From Leminorella grimontii ATCC 33999 = DSM 5078 (GTDB lineage: Bacteria > Pseudomonadota > Gammaproteobacteria > Enterobacterales > Enterobacteriaceae), in the NCBI RefSeq assembly GCF_000439085.1, contig NZ_AUUA01000003.1, positions 372,001-436,000 on the forward strand: a stretch of DNA of 64,000 bases. The letters run 5' to 3'. Shown one piece after another: positions 39,076 through 48,900 of this stretch (its first letter is position 1; each line of letters opens with the position of its first letter). The translations under genes and the position numbers were made by a program. A model generated the notes under the pieces. It worked only from the letters and a program-made list of their open reading frames with translations. It made no database searches and was not told the DNA's origin.

Positions 39076-39343
39076 AGGCTGTGTCCCGCAATTGTCCGTG
39101 GTGGCTCGGCTTCCCCAAAAGGTCGTTATCAAGGCAGAGCGCGCAGAGCATAGTGGGCCTATGCTCAAGTGCGACAACGCAGAGAACGACCTTTTGGCAC
39201 GCGTCCCGAAGGGCTGGGGTCCTTTTTACGCAGCGCTGCGTTACTCGCGGCTTATTTGGGCCCACCAAACCTCGCCCCTCGCGCCTTGCTCTGCGTAAAA
39301 ATGACCTCCAGCGCCATCCGCGTACAATTGCGGGACACAGCCT
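39076..39343. mobile_element. 268-bp MITE-like element with perfect 20-bp inverted ends
   Basis: AGGCTGTGTCCCGCAATTGT (39076-39095) is repeated exactly inverted at 39324-39343. Inside are further palindromes: CCAAAAGGTCGTT / AACGACCTTTTGG enclosing GAGCATAG-TGGGC-CTATGCTC, and TTTTTACGCAG / CTGCGTAAAAA. No transposase is encoded. Ends and size suit a non-autonomous transposable element; no clear target duplication was found in the flanks (ATTCTT and GATGCA). Confidence 0.7.
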
Positions 39344-39378
39344 GATGCACGTTGGCGGGCGAATAGCGGAAAAACGCC

Positions 39379-39407
39379 CCGCGGCACGCCCTGTGTTCAC
39401 GCCGCGG
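39379..39407 (-). terminator. Probable terminator after pyrC
   Basis: CCGCGGC and GCCGCGG pair (7 bp, minus strand), and GGCGTTTTTCC follows. Confidence 0.6.
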
Positions 39408-39421
39408 TCGTTAACGAAAGT

Positions 39422-40726
39422 TTAGCACTCCCGCAGGATTTCCCCATCCTGATAAACCCAGCGACCGTTGACCATGGTTCTCACCACTTTGCCGGTCATG
39501 TGCATGCCGCTGAACGGGCAGGACTTTCCGCGCGTCAGCAGCGCGTCGGGGTCGACAACCCATTTGGCCTTCGGGTCGATAAGCACCAGATCCGCCAGGC
39601 CGCCGACGCTTAAGTGTCCCCTGTCTTTCCAGTCAAACGCCGCCGCCGGGCCTGACGTCATCTTGGCGATAAGATCCTGCACGCTCCACTGCCCGGTCTC
39701 GACAAAACGGCTGTGCAGTACGCTGAACGCCGTCTCAAAGCCGGCAAAGCCGCAGGGCGCCTCGTTAAACTCACAGTCCTTTTCTTCGTACGCGTGGGGC
39801 GCATGGTCGGTGGCGATGGCGTCCAGCGTGCCGTCCTTCAGCCCTTCCAGCAGCGCTTCGATGTGCTCGTTGGTGCGAAGCGGCGGATTGACCTTAAACG
39901 CCGAGTCGAACGATTCGATGCTCTTGTCCACCAGGCACAGGTGGTGCGGCGTCACTTCGGCGGTCACCTTGATGCCCTTGGCCTTGGCGGCGCGAATCAG
40001 CTCTACCGCGCCTTTACTGCTGACGTGAGCGATGTGGATGTGGCCGCCGGTCATTTCCGCCAGCATCAGCTCGCGGGAGACGGCAATATTTTCCGCCTCG
40101 GCCGGGCGCCCTTTCAGGCCCAGCTTGGCCGATACGCAGCCTTCGTGCATAACGCCGTCCGCTACCAGGCAGCAGTCTTCCGAGTGGGAAATTACCGGCA
40201 GGTCGAACATGCTGGCGTACTCCAGCGCGGCGCGCATCAGGCGGCCGTCGTCCACGTAGTAGCCGTCGTCGGAGAGCGCCCGCACGCCGGCCTGCGCCAT
40301 GTCGCCAATCTCGGCCAGCTCTTTGCCTTCCAGCCCCTTAGTCACTGCGCCGGTAATCTCGACCCGCACCAGCGCGTCGCGGCGAATTTTATTTTTCATG
40401 CCCTCGACGATAATGGCCTGATCAATAACCGGACGCGTATTGGCCATGGTCAAAATCGTGGTATAGCCGCCGGCGGCAGCTGACGCCGTACCGGTCAACA
40501 GGTCTTCTTTCGCCTCCTGACCGGGCTCGCGTAGGTGGCAGTGGATGTCAATAAACCCTGGGCTTACGATAAGCCCCGCAGCATTGATAAGCTCGTCTCC
40601 CGCCTCGGGCTTTAACCCCTTGCCGACCTGCGCAACGGCGCCGTTCACAACGCGAACGTCAAACGCGCCGTCCAAACCGTTTGCCGGATCGATCAGGTGA
40701 CCGTTTTGAATTAACCACTGTGACAT
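39422..40726 (-). CDS. pyrC: Dihydroorotase, class I
   Basis: 434 aa from the ATG at 40726, which overlaps the pyrB stop by one base (TAATG) and has GAGGAA upstream; an in-frame ATG at 40735 is also possible. IDIHCHLREPGQ carries the metal-binding HxH, further His lie in HSEDCC and HIAHVSSKGA, and DHAPHAYEEKD carries the catalytic Asp. The zinc residues are intact, unlike the inactive PyrC-prime of Pseudomonas. E. coli PyrC is a class II enzyme of about 348 aa, so this longer class I form is atypical for enterobacteria. It converts carbamoyl aspartate to dihydroorotate. Confidence 0.92.
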   Translation of the reverse strand: MSQWLIQNGHLIDPANGLDGAFDVRVVNGAVAQVGKGLKPEAGDELINAAGLIVSPGFIDIHCHLREPGQEAKEDLLTGTASAAAGGYTTILTMANTRPVIDQAIIVEGMKNKIRRDALVRVEITGAVTKGLEGKELAEIGDMAQAGVRALSDDGYYVDDGRLMRAALEYASMFDLPVISHSEDCCLVADGVMHEGCVSAKLGLKGRPAEAENIAVSRELMLAEMTGGHIHIAHVSSKGAVELIRAAKAKGIKVTAEVTPHHLCLVDKSIESFDSAFKVNPPLRTNEHIEALLEGLKDGTLDAIATDHAPHAYEEKDCEFNEAPCGFAGFETAFSVLHSRFVETGQWSVQDLIAKMTSGPAAAFDWKDRGHLSVGGLADLVLIDPKAKWVVDPDALLTRGKSCPFSGMHMTGKVVRTMVNGRWVYQDGEILREC

Positions 40727-41652
40727 TACGCGCATTCCTCATCGGCTAAAGTTAAAGACAGTACCGCCATTCTGACCGCCACCCCGTTATTGACCTGCTC
40801 TTCAATGGCGGAAAAGCGGCCGTAGGCGACGTCGGGCGAGATTTCCAACCCGCGGTTCATCGGGCCAGGGTGCATCACCAGAACGTTCTTTTTTGCAAGC
40901 TTCAGGCGTTCGTCGTTGATGCCGAAGATGCGGGCGTATTCGCGAGGCGTAGGGAACAGCCCCCGCTTCTGGCGCTCAAGCTGAATGCGCAACACGTTCA
41001 CTACGTCGGCGTCGGCAATGGCGTCCTCAACCCGATGGTGGATAGTCACCCCCATATCGACCATCTCTTTGGGAATAAGCGTCTTCGGGCCGCCGAGGTG
41101 CACTTCCGCCCCCATTTTCAATAATCCCCAGACGTTGGAACGAGCCACCCGGCTGTGCAGAATGTCGCCGATGATAGCCACCTTTTTGCCCGCAATCTCG
41201 CCGTGATGCTGGCGAATAGTCAGCAGGTCCAGCAGCCCCTGCGTTGGGTGTTCGTGGGCGCCGTCTCCGGCATTAATCACCACCGCCTTCACGTAGCGGG
41301 TCGCATACTGCGCTGCGCCTTCGGCGCTGTGGCGCATTACGATGGCGTCTATGCCCATCGCCTGTACCGTCAACAGCGTATCGCGCAGGCTCTCTCCCTT
41401 AGCCACGCTCGACGTCGACGCTGCGATGTTAATGACGTCCGCTCCCAAGTATTTCCCCGCCAGCTCGAAGGATGAACGGGTGCGGGTGCTGTTTTCAAAG
41501 AAGACGTTAACGATTGCTTTTCCGCGCAAAACGGAAAGTTTCTTGTTTTTTTGACGGCCCACCATTTTTTTCATTTCTTCCGCGGTGGTCAGCACGCGTT
41601 CGATGTCGGCGGGCGACATGTGTTCCAACCCCAGTATATGTTGGCCTCGCAT
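40726..41652 (-). CDS. pyrB: Aspartate carbamoyltransferase catalytic subunit, without PyrI
   Basis: 308 aa. FFENSTRTRSSFELA binds carbamoyl phosphate, SSVAKGESLRDTL is the 80s-loop type segment, and HPGPMNRGLEI is the aspartate-side motif. No pyrI regulatory gene follows; instead class I pyrC overlaps the stop. The sequence looks nearer to Bacillus-type ATCase than to the E. coli PyrBI catalytic chain, by eye. AACAGGGGAGCAG precedes the ATG. Horizontal acquisition, or retention of an ancestral pair, is possible. An attenuator-like leader lies upstream. Confidence 0.93.
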   Translation of the reverse strand: MRGQHILGLEHMSPADIERVLTTAEEMKKMVGRQKNKKLSVLRGKAIVNVFFENSTRTRSSFELAGKYLGADVINIAASTSSVAKGESLRDTLLTVQAMGIDAIVMRHSAEGAAQYATRYVKAVVINAGDGAHEHPTQGLLDLLTIRQHHGEIAGKKVAIIGDILHSRVARSNVWGLLKMGAEVHLGGPKTLIPKEMVDMGVTIHHRVEDAIADADVVNVLRIQLERQKRGLFPTPREYARIFGINDERLKLAKKNVLVMHPGPMNRGLEISPDVAYGRFSAIEEQVNNGVAVRMAVLSLTLADEECA

Positions 41653-41688
41653 TCTTTTTTCTGCTCCCCTGTTGTTGAAGTCCAGACG

Positions 41689-41734
41689 AAAAAAAACCCC
41701 TAATCAACGGCCCGTAGGCATATGATTAGGGGTT
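41689..41734 (-). terminator. Attenuator terminator in the pyrBC leader
   Basis: AACCCCTAATCA and TGATTAGGGGTT make a perfect 12-bp stem with a 16-nt loop, followed on the minus strand by eight T. It lies between the promoter (TATAAT complement of 41838-41843) and pyrB, so transcription must read through it to reach the genes. Confidence 0.85.
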
Positions 41735-41767
41735 GGTATCAACCGCTTTGTCTATGTGTATCTTCAT
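41726..41767 (-). CDS. 13-codon leader peptide ORF in the pyrBC attenuator
   Basis: ATG at 41767 opens MKIHIDKAVDTNP; its stop (41728-41726) lies within the upstream arm of the terminator stem. A ribosome finishing here would block the hairpin. The ribosome site is weak (GACGACGG). The layout mirrors pyrL of E. coli pyrBI, but the peptide sequence is unrelated and no U-rich pause tract is seen. Confidence 0.4.
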   Translation of the reverse strand: MKIHIDKAVDTNP

Positions 41768-41837
41768 CCGTCGTCTTAACCTTTTCTTTTTCGTTAAGTG
41801 GCGTTTGTATACGTTTTTAGGTTAAGCCCTCAAGGGC

Positions 41838-41843
41838 ATTATA
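41838..41843 (-). promoter_or_regulatory. pyrBC promoter -10
   Basis: TATAAT on the minus strand with a poor -35. The predicted start near 41831 gives a leader of about 180 nt with an 8-bp stem CTTAACCT/AGGTTAAG near its 5' end, ahead of the terminator hairpin. Confidence 0.5.
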
Positions 41844-42081
41844 ACCTGCGCACAAACCTTCTTAATTTACCAGAAAAAACGCTTTCGTCAATCTTATTTG
41901 TGGCAAAAGGTCGACATTTTTACAATGCAAGCGGTCGATAAATTTGAAGCGTTCCCGGCAATAAATTTGGCTCTCTTTCGCAGGGCTGATACCATAGCGG
42001 GATCTTGTATTGATAATCGTTGTCAATACCCCTTGAAGTATGACGGGTATATTCGCGGCGATTCAACATGGACTCTGCTTT

Positions 42082-42876
42082 ATGGCTATATCAATAAAAA
42101 CTCCCGAAGACATCGCAAAAATGCGCGTAGCCGGCCGCCTGGCCGCCGAAGTGCTGGAAATGATCGAGCCTTTTGTAAAGCCCGGCGTCACAACCGGCGA
42201 GCTGGACAGAATTTGCCACGACTACATCACCAATACGCAGCAGGCGATTTCCGCCTGTCTGGGATATCACGGCTTTCCCAAGTCGGTTTGTATCTCCATC
42301 AACGAGGTGGTTTGTCACGGCATCCCCAGCGATGACAAAAAGCTAAAGGACGGCGATATCGTCAACATCGACGTGACCGTCATTAAGGACGGCTTCCACG
42401 GCGACACGTCCAAAATGTATACCGTCGGCCAACCGACCATCCTGGGCGATCGCCTGTGCAAAGTAACGCAGGAAAGCCTCTATCTGGCGCTGAGGATGGT
42501 GAAGCCAGGCATTCGCCTGCGCACGCTGGGCAAGGCGATTCAAAAATATGTTGAGTCACAGGGCTTTTCGGTCGTTCGCGAATACTGCGGCCACGGCATC
42601 GGCGAAGGCTTCCACGAAGAGCCGCAGGTGCTGCACTATGACGCAGACGACGGCGGCGTGGTGCTGCAAAAGGGCATGACCTTCACCATCGAGCCGATGG
42701 TCAACGCCGGCGACTACCACATCCGCACCATGAAGGACGGCTGGACGGTAAAAACCAAAGATCGCAGCCTCTCCGCGCAGTATGAACACATGATCGCCGT
42801 TACCGACGACGGCTGTGAAATCCTCACCCTGCGCAAAGACGACACCATTGAGGCGATTCTGACGCCCGCCGAGTAA
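42082..42876 (+). CDS. map: Type I methionine aminopeptidase
   Basis: 264 aa from the ATG at 42082 (MAISIKTPEDIAKMRVAG), equal to E. coli Map; the frame opening at 42040 adds 14 unconserved residues. Metal ligands are seen in NIDVTVIKDGFHGDTSKM (two Asp), REYCGHGIG (His), TIEPM (Glu) and QYEHM (Glu). It removes N-terminal Met. In E. coli map is directly divergent from rpsB; here the pyrBC genes and a repeat element lie between them. Confidence 0.97.
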   Translation: MAISIKTPEDIAKMRVAGRLAAEVLEMIEPFVKPGVTTGELDRICHDYITNTQQAISACLGYHGFPKSVCISINEVVCHGIPSDDKKLKDGDIVNIDVTVIKDGFHGDTSKMYTVGQPTILGDRLCKVTQESLYLALRMVKPGIRLRTLGKAIQKYVESQGFSVVREYCGHGIGEGFHEEPQVLHYDADDGGVVLQKGMTFTIEPMVNAGDYHIRTMKDGWTVKTKDRSLSAQYEHMIAVTDDGCEILTLRKDDTIEAILTPAE

Positions 42877-42897
42877 TTCTCGCTACGCGCCGGAAGC

Positions 42898-44352
42898 TTA
42901 GGCTTCCGGCGTCTTTTCTTTATTTATCCTGCGACGGTAGATTTCATAAGCGGCCAACCCTGCCAGCACGACGATTGCGCCTCCATACAGCGCCCACTCC
43001 ACTCGCTCAAATTCCCCCATATAAACGCCCGGCGCCATAATGGCGCTAACGTTGGAAAGAATAATCGCCCCAACAACTGCGCCACTGACTAAAAACGCCG
43101 ACAGGCGATTTTTGGGTATGATGGAGCCACTCTCGAAATGAGGCTTCGTTTTAAATAAATAGAACGCGACGGCCAGAAGGATGCAGGGCAAGGCCATAGA
43201 AACCTGAGTCAGCGTATCAATCAGATAGTGATGCTGCTCTCGCGATGCGTTCATCACGACTAACACCAACAGGCACTGTACCCACATCGCTTTCGCCGAT
43301 ACTCCCGCCGTGTTTGTTGACTTAGAGGTTTCCTGAACGCCCCTCATCAACAGCCTCAGAGGCGCATGAATCAAGATTGATAACGCCGCCGTCGCGGCCA
43401 GAAACAGGAGAAGCCCTGAAATACGCAGCAATCCGTCACCTATGGCCGCAGCGGTGTCGGAGGATAGATGCAGGACCTTAGCCCATGAGACGCCCAGATC
43501 TTTCGTTAACTCAAAAATACTCGCAACCCAATATCTGTCGGCTATGGGCTGGGTGTTCCATATCAATACGCTTGCTGCGTAACCGGCAACAATCGCAACG
43601 ACCGCCAGCGTCAGCTTTTTCTTAAACCTGTTGCCCACGTTTTTAGCACTATTGGCTAATCCGCCCGCCGCGCTAATACAGCAATAGGCAAAAACAATCT
43701 GCGCCACCAGCTGAGCGGAGAGTTCTTTTTTACGCTCTGCGTCAAGCCTGGAACTCAGCTCAAAGGGAAAATAGCTTGCCTGAACGGTTGGAGCGTCAAT
43801 CGCCGGGGCATTGGCTAAAAAAAATGAAGGCAAACAGGCTAACAGCAGCATCAATATAAAACCAATGAGCGCCGCTGCGCCTACCGTGATAATGACCGAT
43901 AAACGGCTGTGCCATTTAATGGCGATAGCGGTCGCCATCGCCGCAACAATAGTCGTTAAACTGCCTCGCAGCCAGGTATCGAACTGGTATAGCGAAGAGG
44001 GATCGCCACCGCAAATAAAGAACGACAGATCGTACACCACGTAAGAAACGTAGTTCCCCATTACGATGATGCAGGATAAATACCAGACGAATAAGCCGAC
44101 AAACGCCAGCCTGGCCCCGAGATAGCGACTCATCCAAGCGTAAATTCCGCCGCCTTGGCGGCGAAGATCTACGCCTATTTCAGTCATTATCAGTACCAAT
44201 GGAATAAAGAATACCAGCGCAAAAATCATATATAGCGGCACTGCGCCATATCCCACGGCGCGAACGGCCAATGAACTCTGGGAAAAGTCAAAAGACAGCA
44301 AAAGGGCGATCAAGACAAGCGGCGCGGCGCCTGCTCTATTGTTTATCAACAC
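42898..44352 (-). CDS. APC-family amino acid transporter, YjeM-like
   Basis: 484 aa, about 12 membrane segments. The pattern VGYGAVPLYMIFALVFFIPL, then MTEIGVDLRRQGGGIYAWM and IVFAYCCISAAGGLANSAKN, fits the glutamate/GABA-antiporter-like branch of the APC superfamily, nearest in feel to YjeM. It likely imports or exchanges an amino acid at the inner membrane. It lies between map and glnD, which are adjacent genes in E. coli, and is transcribed against both, so it looks like an insertion. Confidence 0.75.
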   Translation of the reverse strand: MLINNRAGAAPLVLIALLLSFDFSQSSLAVRAVGYGAVPLYMIFALVFFIPLVLIMTEIGVDLRRQGGGIYAWMSRYLGARLAFVGLFVWYLSCIIVMGNYVSYVVYDLSFFICGGDPSSLYQFDTWLRGSLTTIVAAMATAIAIKWHSRLSVIITVGAAALIGFILMLLLACLPSFFLANAPAIDAPTVQASYFPFELSSRLDAERKKELSAQLVAQIVFAYCCISAAGGLANSAKNVGNRFKKKLTLAVVAIVAGYAASVLIWNTQPIADRYWVASIFELTKDLGVSWAKVLHLSSDTAAAIGDGLLRISGLLLFLAATAALSILIHAPLRLLMRGVQETSKSTNTAGVSAKAMWVQCLLVLVVMNASREQHHYLIDTLTQVSMALPCILLAVAFYLFKTKPHFESGSIIPKNRLSAFLVSGAVVGAIILSNVSAIMAPGVYMGEFERVEWALYGGAIVVLAGLAAYEIYRRRINKEKTPEA

Positions 44353-44553
44353 GATAACTTAATCTATTCAGATGAAATAATTGCCAGTGTAATTAATCAA
44401 GGCTGGCGGTAACAAGAAAAATATCGGCAAAGGCCGCCAGTCTCCCTAATACGTTTCTCCTTTTCCCTTTTATCCATCTGGCGATTTCCCTCATTTGCAG
44501 GTAGCTTAAGAGCACTTTGCCGTTTTACTTTTGGCCCAAAGGTAACCGCCGCT

Positions 44554-47229
44554 ATGTCCGAACGTTCTGTGCCCCAAAAGCCCTGCGATCCCTCCTGCTT
44601 TAGCCAGGATGAGCTCAACCTCCCCTTTCTTCGGCGGGCGCTTGACGACTTTCAGCTTTGGCTGCGCCAGGCGTTTGAAGCGGGGTGTGCGGTTGAGGAA
44701 CTGCTCAAGGCGCGTTCGGACTACCTAGACCACCTGCTCCAGCGGCTGTGGCTGGCGCACGGGTTTATCTCTCCCGCGTCCAAAGGTTTTGCCAACCGCA
44801 GCGGCCTGGCGCTTGTCGCCGTTGGCGGATACGGTCGGGGGGAGCTCCACCCGCTGTCGGACGTCGACATTCTGGTTTTGAGCAGCGAGCCGCTAAACGA
44901 AGAACAGTCTCAAAAAGTCGGCGAAATCATTACCCTGCTGTGGGACCTGAAGCTTGAAGTCGGGCACAGCGTAAGAAGCCTTTCCCAGTGTCTGGAGGAG
45001 TGCATAGCCGACCTGACGGTCGCCACCAACCTGATTGAGTCCCGACTTATCTGCGGCGACGTGGCGCTGTTTTTAACGCTGCAAAAGCACGTTTTCAGCC
45101 AGGAAATCTGGCCCTCAGAGACCTTCTTTCACGCCAAGTGCGAGGAGCAGGAAGAGCGGCATCGTCGCTATCACGGCACCAGCTACAACCTTGAGCCGGA
45201 CATTAAAGCCGGCCCCGGCGGCCTGCGCGATATTCACACTCTGCTGTGGGTCGCCCGCCGCCACTTTGGCGCCACGTCGCTTGATGAAATGGTCAGCTTC
45301 GGCTTTTTGACGCCGGCGGAGTGCGCCGAGCTCGATGAGTGCCAGACCTTCCTGTGGCGCATTCGCTTTGCGCTGCACCTGACGCTTTCCCGCTACGATA
45401 ACCGCCTGCTGTTTGACCGCCAGCTCAGCGTCGCTACGCTTTTAGGCTACCGGGGCGAGGGCAATCAGCCCATCGAGCGGATGATGAAGGACTATTTCCG
45501 CGTCACCCGCCGCGTCACCGAACTCAACCATATGCTGCTTCAGCTGTTCGACGAGGCCATTCTGGCGCTGTCGCCGATGGACAAGCCGCAGATTTTAGAC
45601 GAGCGCTTCCAGCTACGCGGCCAGCTTATCGATCTCCGAGATCCCAACCTGTTTATCGAACAGCCGGAAACCATCATCGGCCTGTTTTATCGGCTGGCGA
45701 CCAATGCCGACATCAAGGGCATCTACTCCACCACTCTGCGTCACCTGCGCTACGCCCGCCGCCACCTGAAACAGCCGCTGTGCCAGCTGCCGCAGGCGCG
45801 CCAGCTGTTTATGGCCATTTTACGCCAGCCCGGCGCGGTTAAGCGCGCCATCGTGCCGATGCACCGCCACAGCGTGCTGGCGGCCTACATGCCGGAATGG
45901 GGCAACATCGTCGGCCAAATGCAGTTCGATCTGTTCCACGTCTATACCGTCGATGAACACACTATTCGCGTACTGCTCAAGCTTGAAAGCTTCGCCGATG
46001 AGCAAACCCGCCAAGCGCACCCGCTGTGCGTAGAGCTATACCCTAAGCTGCCAAAACAGTCGCTGCTGCTAATGGCCGCCCTGTTCCACGACATCGCCAA
46101 AGGGCGCGGCGGCGACCACTCCGAGCTTGGCGCAGAAGACGCCAGAGACTTCGCCCTGCTGCACGACCTTAACGCCAATGAAGCCGCGCTGGTAAGCTGG
46201 CTGGTCAAACAGCACCTTCTAATGTCGGTCACCGCGCAAAGGCGCGATATTCAGGATCCAGAAGTTATCCAGCAGTTCGCTGCCGAAGTGAAGAGCGAAA
46301 CTCGGCTGCACTACCTTATCTGCCTGACCGTCGCCGATATCTGCGCCACCAACGAACCGCTGTGGAACAGCTGGAAGCAGAGCCTGCTGCGCGAGCTTTA
46401 TTTCGCCACCGAAAGGCAGCTCAAGCGCGGCATGCACTACCGGCCGGATCTTCGCGAACGGGTTCGCCACAACAAGGCGCAGGCGCTGGCCCTGCTGCGT
46501 AGAGAAAATATCGACGAAACGGTGCTGCACCCGCTGTGGAACCGCTGCCGGGCCGACTACTTCCTGCGCCACTCTCCGCTACAGCTGGCCTGGCACGCCC
46601 GACATCTGGTGGAACATAAAGAGGACAAGCCGCTGGTGCTGATAAGCCCGCTGCCCAACCGGGGCGGGACGGAGATTTTTATTTACAGTTCCGATCGCCC
46701 CTATCTGTTTGCCACCGCGGCGGGCGAGCTGGACAGGCGAAACCTCAACATTCACGACGCGCAGATTTTCACTAACCGCGACCGAATGGCGATGGACAGC
46801 TTTATCGTACTGGAGCCCGACGGCAGCCCGCTGTCCCCCGATCGCCATCGTGAAATTCGAGAAGGGCTTGAAAGAGCGCTCGTCCAACCGGTTTACGAAC
46901 GGCCTAAGCCTCGGCCGCTGTCGTCAAAACTGCGCCACTTTAACGTGCCGACTCACGTCAACTTCCTGCACGGCCACAGCGATCGCCGAACCTATATGGA
47001 GCTGACGGCGCTGGATCGCCCCGGCCTGCTGGCGCGCGTGGGCGAGGTTTTTGCCGATCTGGGGCTTTCTTTGCACAGCGCGCGCATCTCGACTATCGGC
47101 GAGCGGGTAGAAGACCTCTTTATTCTTACCAACGCCGAGCGGGCCGCTCTGCCTGCCGAAATGTGCGAAGTTTTGAAACAAAGGTTGACAGAAACCCTGA
47201 GTCCAAAGGATAAATATGGGCCCGGCTAA
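44554..47229 (+). CDS. glnD: Bifunctional uridylyltransferase/uridylyl-removing enzyme GlnD
   Basis: 891 aa (E. coli 890). The nucleotidyltransferase motif [18 protein letters not shown] lies at about residues 90-107. The HD hydrolase domain has [15 protein letters not shown] near residue 510, and two C-terminal ACT domains (about 710 and 815) include [19 protein letters not shown]. It modifies and demodifies PII proteins in response to glutamine. It lies upstream of dapD as in E. coli. Confidence 0.98.
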   Translation: MSERSVPQKPCDPSCFSQDELNLPFLRRALDDFQLWLRQAFEAGCAVEELLKARSDYLDHLLQRLWLAHGFISPASKGFANRSGLALVAVGGYGRGELHPLSDVDILVLSSEPLNEEQSQKVGEIITLLWDLKLEVGHSVRSLSQCLEECIADLTVATNLIESRLICGDVALFLTLQKHVFSQEIWPSETFFHAKCEEQEERHRRYHGTSYNLEPDIKAGPGGLRDIHTLLWVARRHFGATSLDEMVSFGFLTPAECAELDECQTFLWRIRFALHLTLSRYDNRLLFDRQLSVATLLGYRGEGNQPIERMMKDYFRVTRRVTELNHMLLQLFDEAILALSPMDKPQILDERFQLRGQLIDLRDPNLFIEQPETIIGLFYRLATNADIKGIYSTTLRHLRYARRHLKQPLCQLPQARQLFMAILRQPGAVKRAIVPMHRHSVLAAYMPEWGNIVGQMQFDLFHVYTVDEHTIRVLLKLESFADEQTRQAHPLCVELYPKLPKQSLLLMAALFHDIAKGRGGDHSELGAEDARDFALLHDLNANEAALVSWLVKQHLLMSVTAQRRDIQDPEVIQQFAAEVKSETRLHYLICLTVADICATNEPLWNSWKQSLLRELYFATERQLKRGMHYRPDLRERVRHNKAQALALLRRENIDETVLHPLWNRCRADYFLRHSPLQLAWHARHLVEHKEDKPLVLISPLPNRGGTEIFIYSSDRPYLFATAAGELDRRNLNIHDAQIFTNRDRMAMDSFIVLEPDGSPLSPDRHREIREGLERALVQPVYERPKPRPLSSKLRHFNVPTHVNFLHGHSDRRTYMELTALDRPGLLARVGEVFADLGLSLHSARISTIGERVEDLFILTNAERAALPAEMCEVLKQRLTETLSPKDKYGPG

Positions 47230-47271
47230 GATCGGGATATCTCTTTTAAACACACGACATCAGGAAATAAG

Positions 47272-48096
47272 ATGCAACAGTTACAAGCCGTGATTGAAAG
47301 CGCCTTTGAGCGCCGCGCAGACATCACTCCTACCTCCGCGGACACCGTGCTTCGCGAAGCCGTCAGCGCCACTATTGCCAAGCTCGACAGCGGCGAGCTT
47401 CGCGTTGCCGAGAAGATTAACGGCCAGTGGGTCACCCATCAGTGGCTGAAAAAGGCCGTTCTGCTCTCGTTTCGCATTAACGACAACGTCGTTATGGACG
47501 GCGCAGAAAGCCGTTACTACGACAAAGTGCCGATGAAATTCGCTGACTACGACGCGGCGCGCTTCCAGCGCGAGGGCTTTCGCGTCGTTCCTCCCGCCAG
47601 CGTGCGTCAGGGCGCCTTTATCGCCCGCAACACCGTACTGATGCCCTCTTACGTCAATATCGGCGCCTACGTTGATGAAGGCACGATGGTCGACACCTGG
47701 GCCACCGTGGGCTCATGCGCGCAAATCGGTAAGAACGTTCACCTGTCCGGCGGCGTCGGCATCGGCGGCGTGCTGGAACCGCTGCAGGCCAATCCGACCA
47801 TTATCGAAGACAACTGCTTTATCGGCGCGCGCTCTGAAGTGGTCGAAGGCGTGATCGTGGAAGAAGGTTCGGTGATTTCCATGGGCGTTTACATCGGCCA
47901 AAGCACCCGCATTTATGACCGCGAAACCGGTGAAGTTCACTATGGACGCGTCCCTGCGGGCTCCGTCGTCGTCTCCGGCAACCTGCCGTCCAAAGACGGA
48001 AAGTACAGCCTGTACTGCGCCGTCATCGTCAAGAAGGTCGACGCCAAAACCCGCGGCAAAGTCGGCATCAATGAGCTGCTGCGCACCATTGATTAA
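47272..48096 (+). CDS. dapD: Tetrahydrodipicolinate N-succinyltransferase
   Basis: 274 aa, E. coli length. Left-handed beta-helix hexapeptides run through [36 protein letters not shown] and [19 protein letters not shown]. It performs a step of the succinylase branch of lysine and diaminopimelate synthesis. It is 42 nt after glnD. A T-poor hairpin CCGGCCG-TTTT-CGGCCGG follows at 48139-48156. Confidence 0.98.
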   Translation: MQQLQAVIESAFERRADITPTSADTVLREAVSATIAKLDSGELRVAEKINGQWVTHQWLKKAVLLSFRINDNVVMDGAESRYYDKVPMKFADYDAARFQREGFRVVPPASVRQGAFIARNTVLMPSYVNIGAYVDEGTMVDTWATVGSCAQIGKNVHLSGGVGIGGVLEPLQANPTIIEDNCFIGARSEVVEGVIVEEGSVISMGVYIGQSTRIYDRETGEVHYGRVPAGSVVVSGNLPSKDGKYSLYCAVIVKKVDAKTRGKVGINELLRTID

Positions 48097-48138
48097 TCCC
48101 TTCTGACCTTATTGCCACTCGCTGGCATTCACGATGTT

Positions 48139-48156
48139 CCGGCCGTTTTCGGCCGG
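48139..48156 (+). terminator. Hairpin between convergent dapD and SMI1/KNR4 genes
   Basis: CCGGCCG pairs with CGGCCGG around TTTT. No T tail on either side, so terminator function is uncertain. Confidence 0.4.
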
Positions 48157-48170
48157 GAGATCTGCCCCTC

Positions 48171-48755
48171 TTACGACGTAAGCTCATCCCAAAACACAAT
48201 CGCCTTTGGCTCTTCCGGCGTATGAAAAAACTTCGGCAGCGGAAGGCCAAACTCTGCTGCAAGGTAAGACGCCAGGTCATAGCCGTAATAGATAATGTCG
48301 GTCTGATGGATGGAAAATACCGGGTTCCCTGCCTCGCTGGGCGAATCGGGAAGATAGCGATGGGAATAGACGGGGATCATCGTCGGGTAGTCAGCAAAAG
48401 CGCGCTCAGCGCACGCCCTGCGTTCAGAAGAGGTGGAGGGTTTATCTCCCCAACCGTCAAACCAAAAGCCGTTGTTTTCTACGTCAAACAGGAATCCCTC
48501 TAAAGGCGCCTTCATTCGCCCAAAGAGGCGGCGCTGCGCGCGTGACGAATGTAGCCCCTCTCGCCAGTCGACAAACCCCTCCGATATCGGCAGCGCGTTT
48601 TGCAACAGCGCTTTAAGATCGGGAGGAAAGCGGAAGTTAAAAAGGCGCTCAACCGCCCCCGCTTCCTCTTCATTCAGTCCTTCGGCAAAGCGAAGGCCTT
48701 TTCCCCTAAGCAGGTTGGTCAGAAGGTTAGCCCATGTTTCATATTGAAAAGACAC
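48171..48755 (-). CDS. SMI1/KNR4-like protein
   Basis: 194 aa, cytoplasmic. The N-terminal pattern EEEAGAVERLFNFRFPPDLK followed by ALLQNALPISEGFVDW fits the SMI1/KNR4 (SUKH) superfamily, in which many members are immunity proteins of polymorphic toxins. No toxin gene is adjacent, so it is an orphan. It interrupts the dapD-yaeH order of E. coli and faces the opposite way. Confidence 0.65.
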   Translation of the reverse strand: MSFQYETWANLLTNLLRGKGLRFAEGLNEEEAGAVERLFNFRFPPDLKALLQNALPISEGFVDWREGLHSSRAQRRLFGRMKAPLEGFLFDVENNGFWFDGWGDKPSTSSERRACAERAFADYPTMIPVYSHRYLPDSPSEAGNPVFSIHQTDIIYYGYDLASYLAAEFGLPLPKFFHTPEEPKAIVFWDELTS

Positions 48756-48900
48756 TCCTTTTCTCCCATAACGTTACGCCCTTCACGAACTGAACTTTTT
48801 CAGCCCGTTTTCAGACAAGCCATAAACTGCGGACGTTTGCCCTTGCTATAATAATAGGCGGTGGCCCATCGGCATAATACAAATCAGGAAGGTACTTTTT

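Noticed and set aside
38978..39425. ORFs of about 105-115 aa on both strands across the MITE-like element
   Set aside because: They read through the inverted repeats and internal palindromes and look like chance frames.
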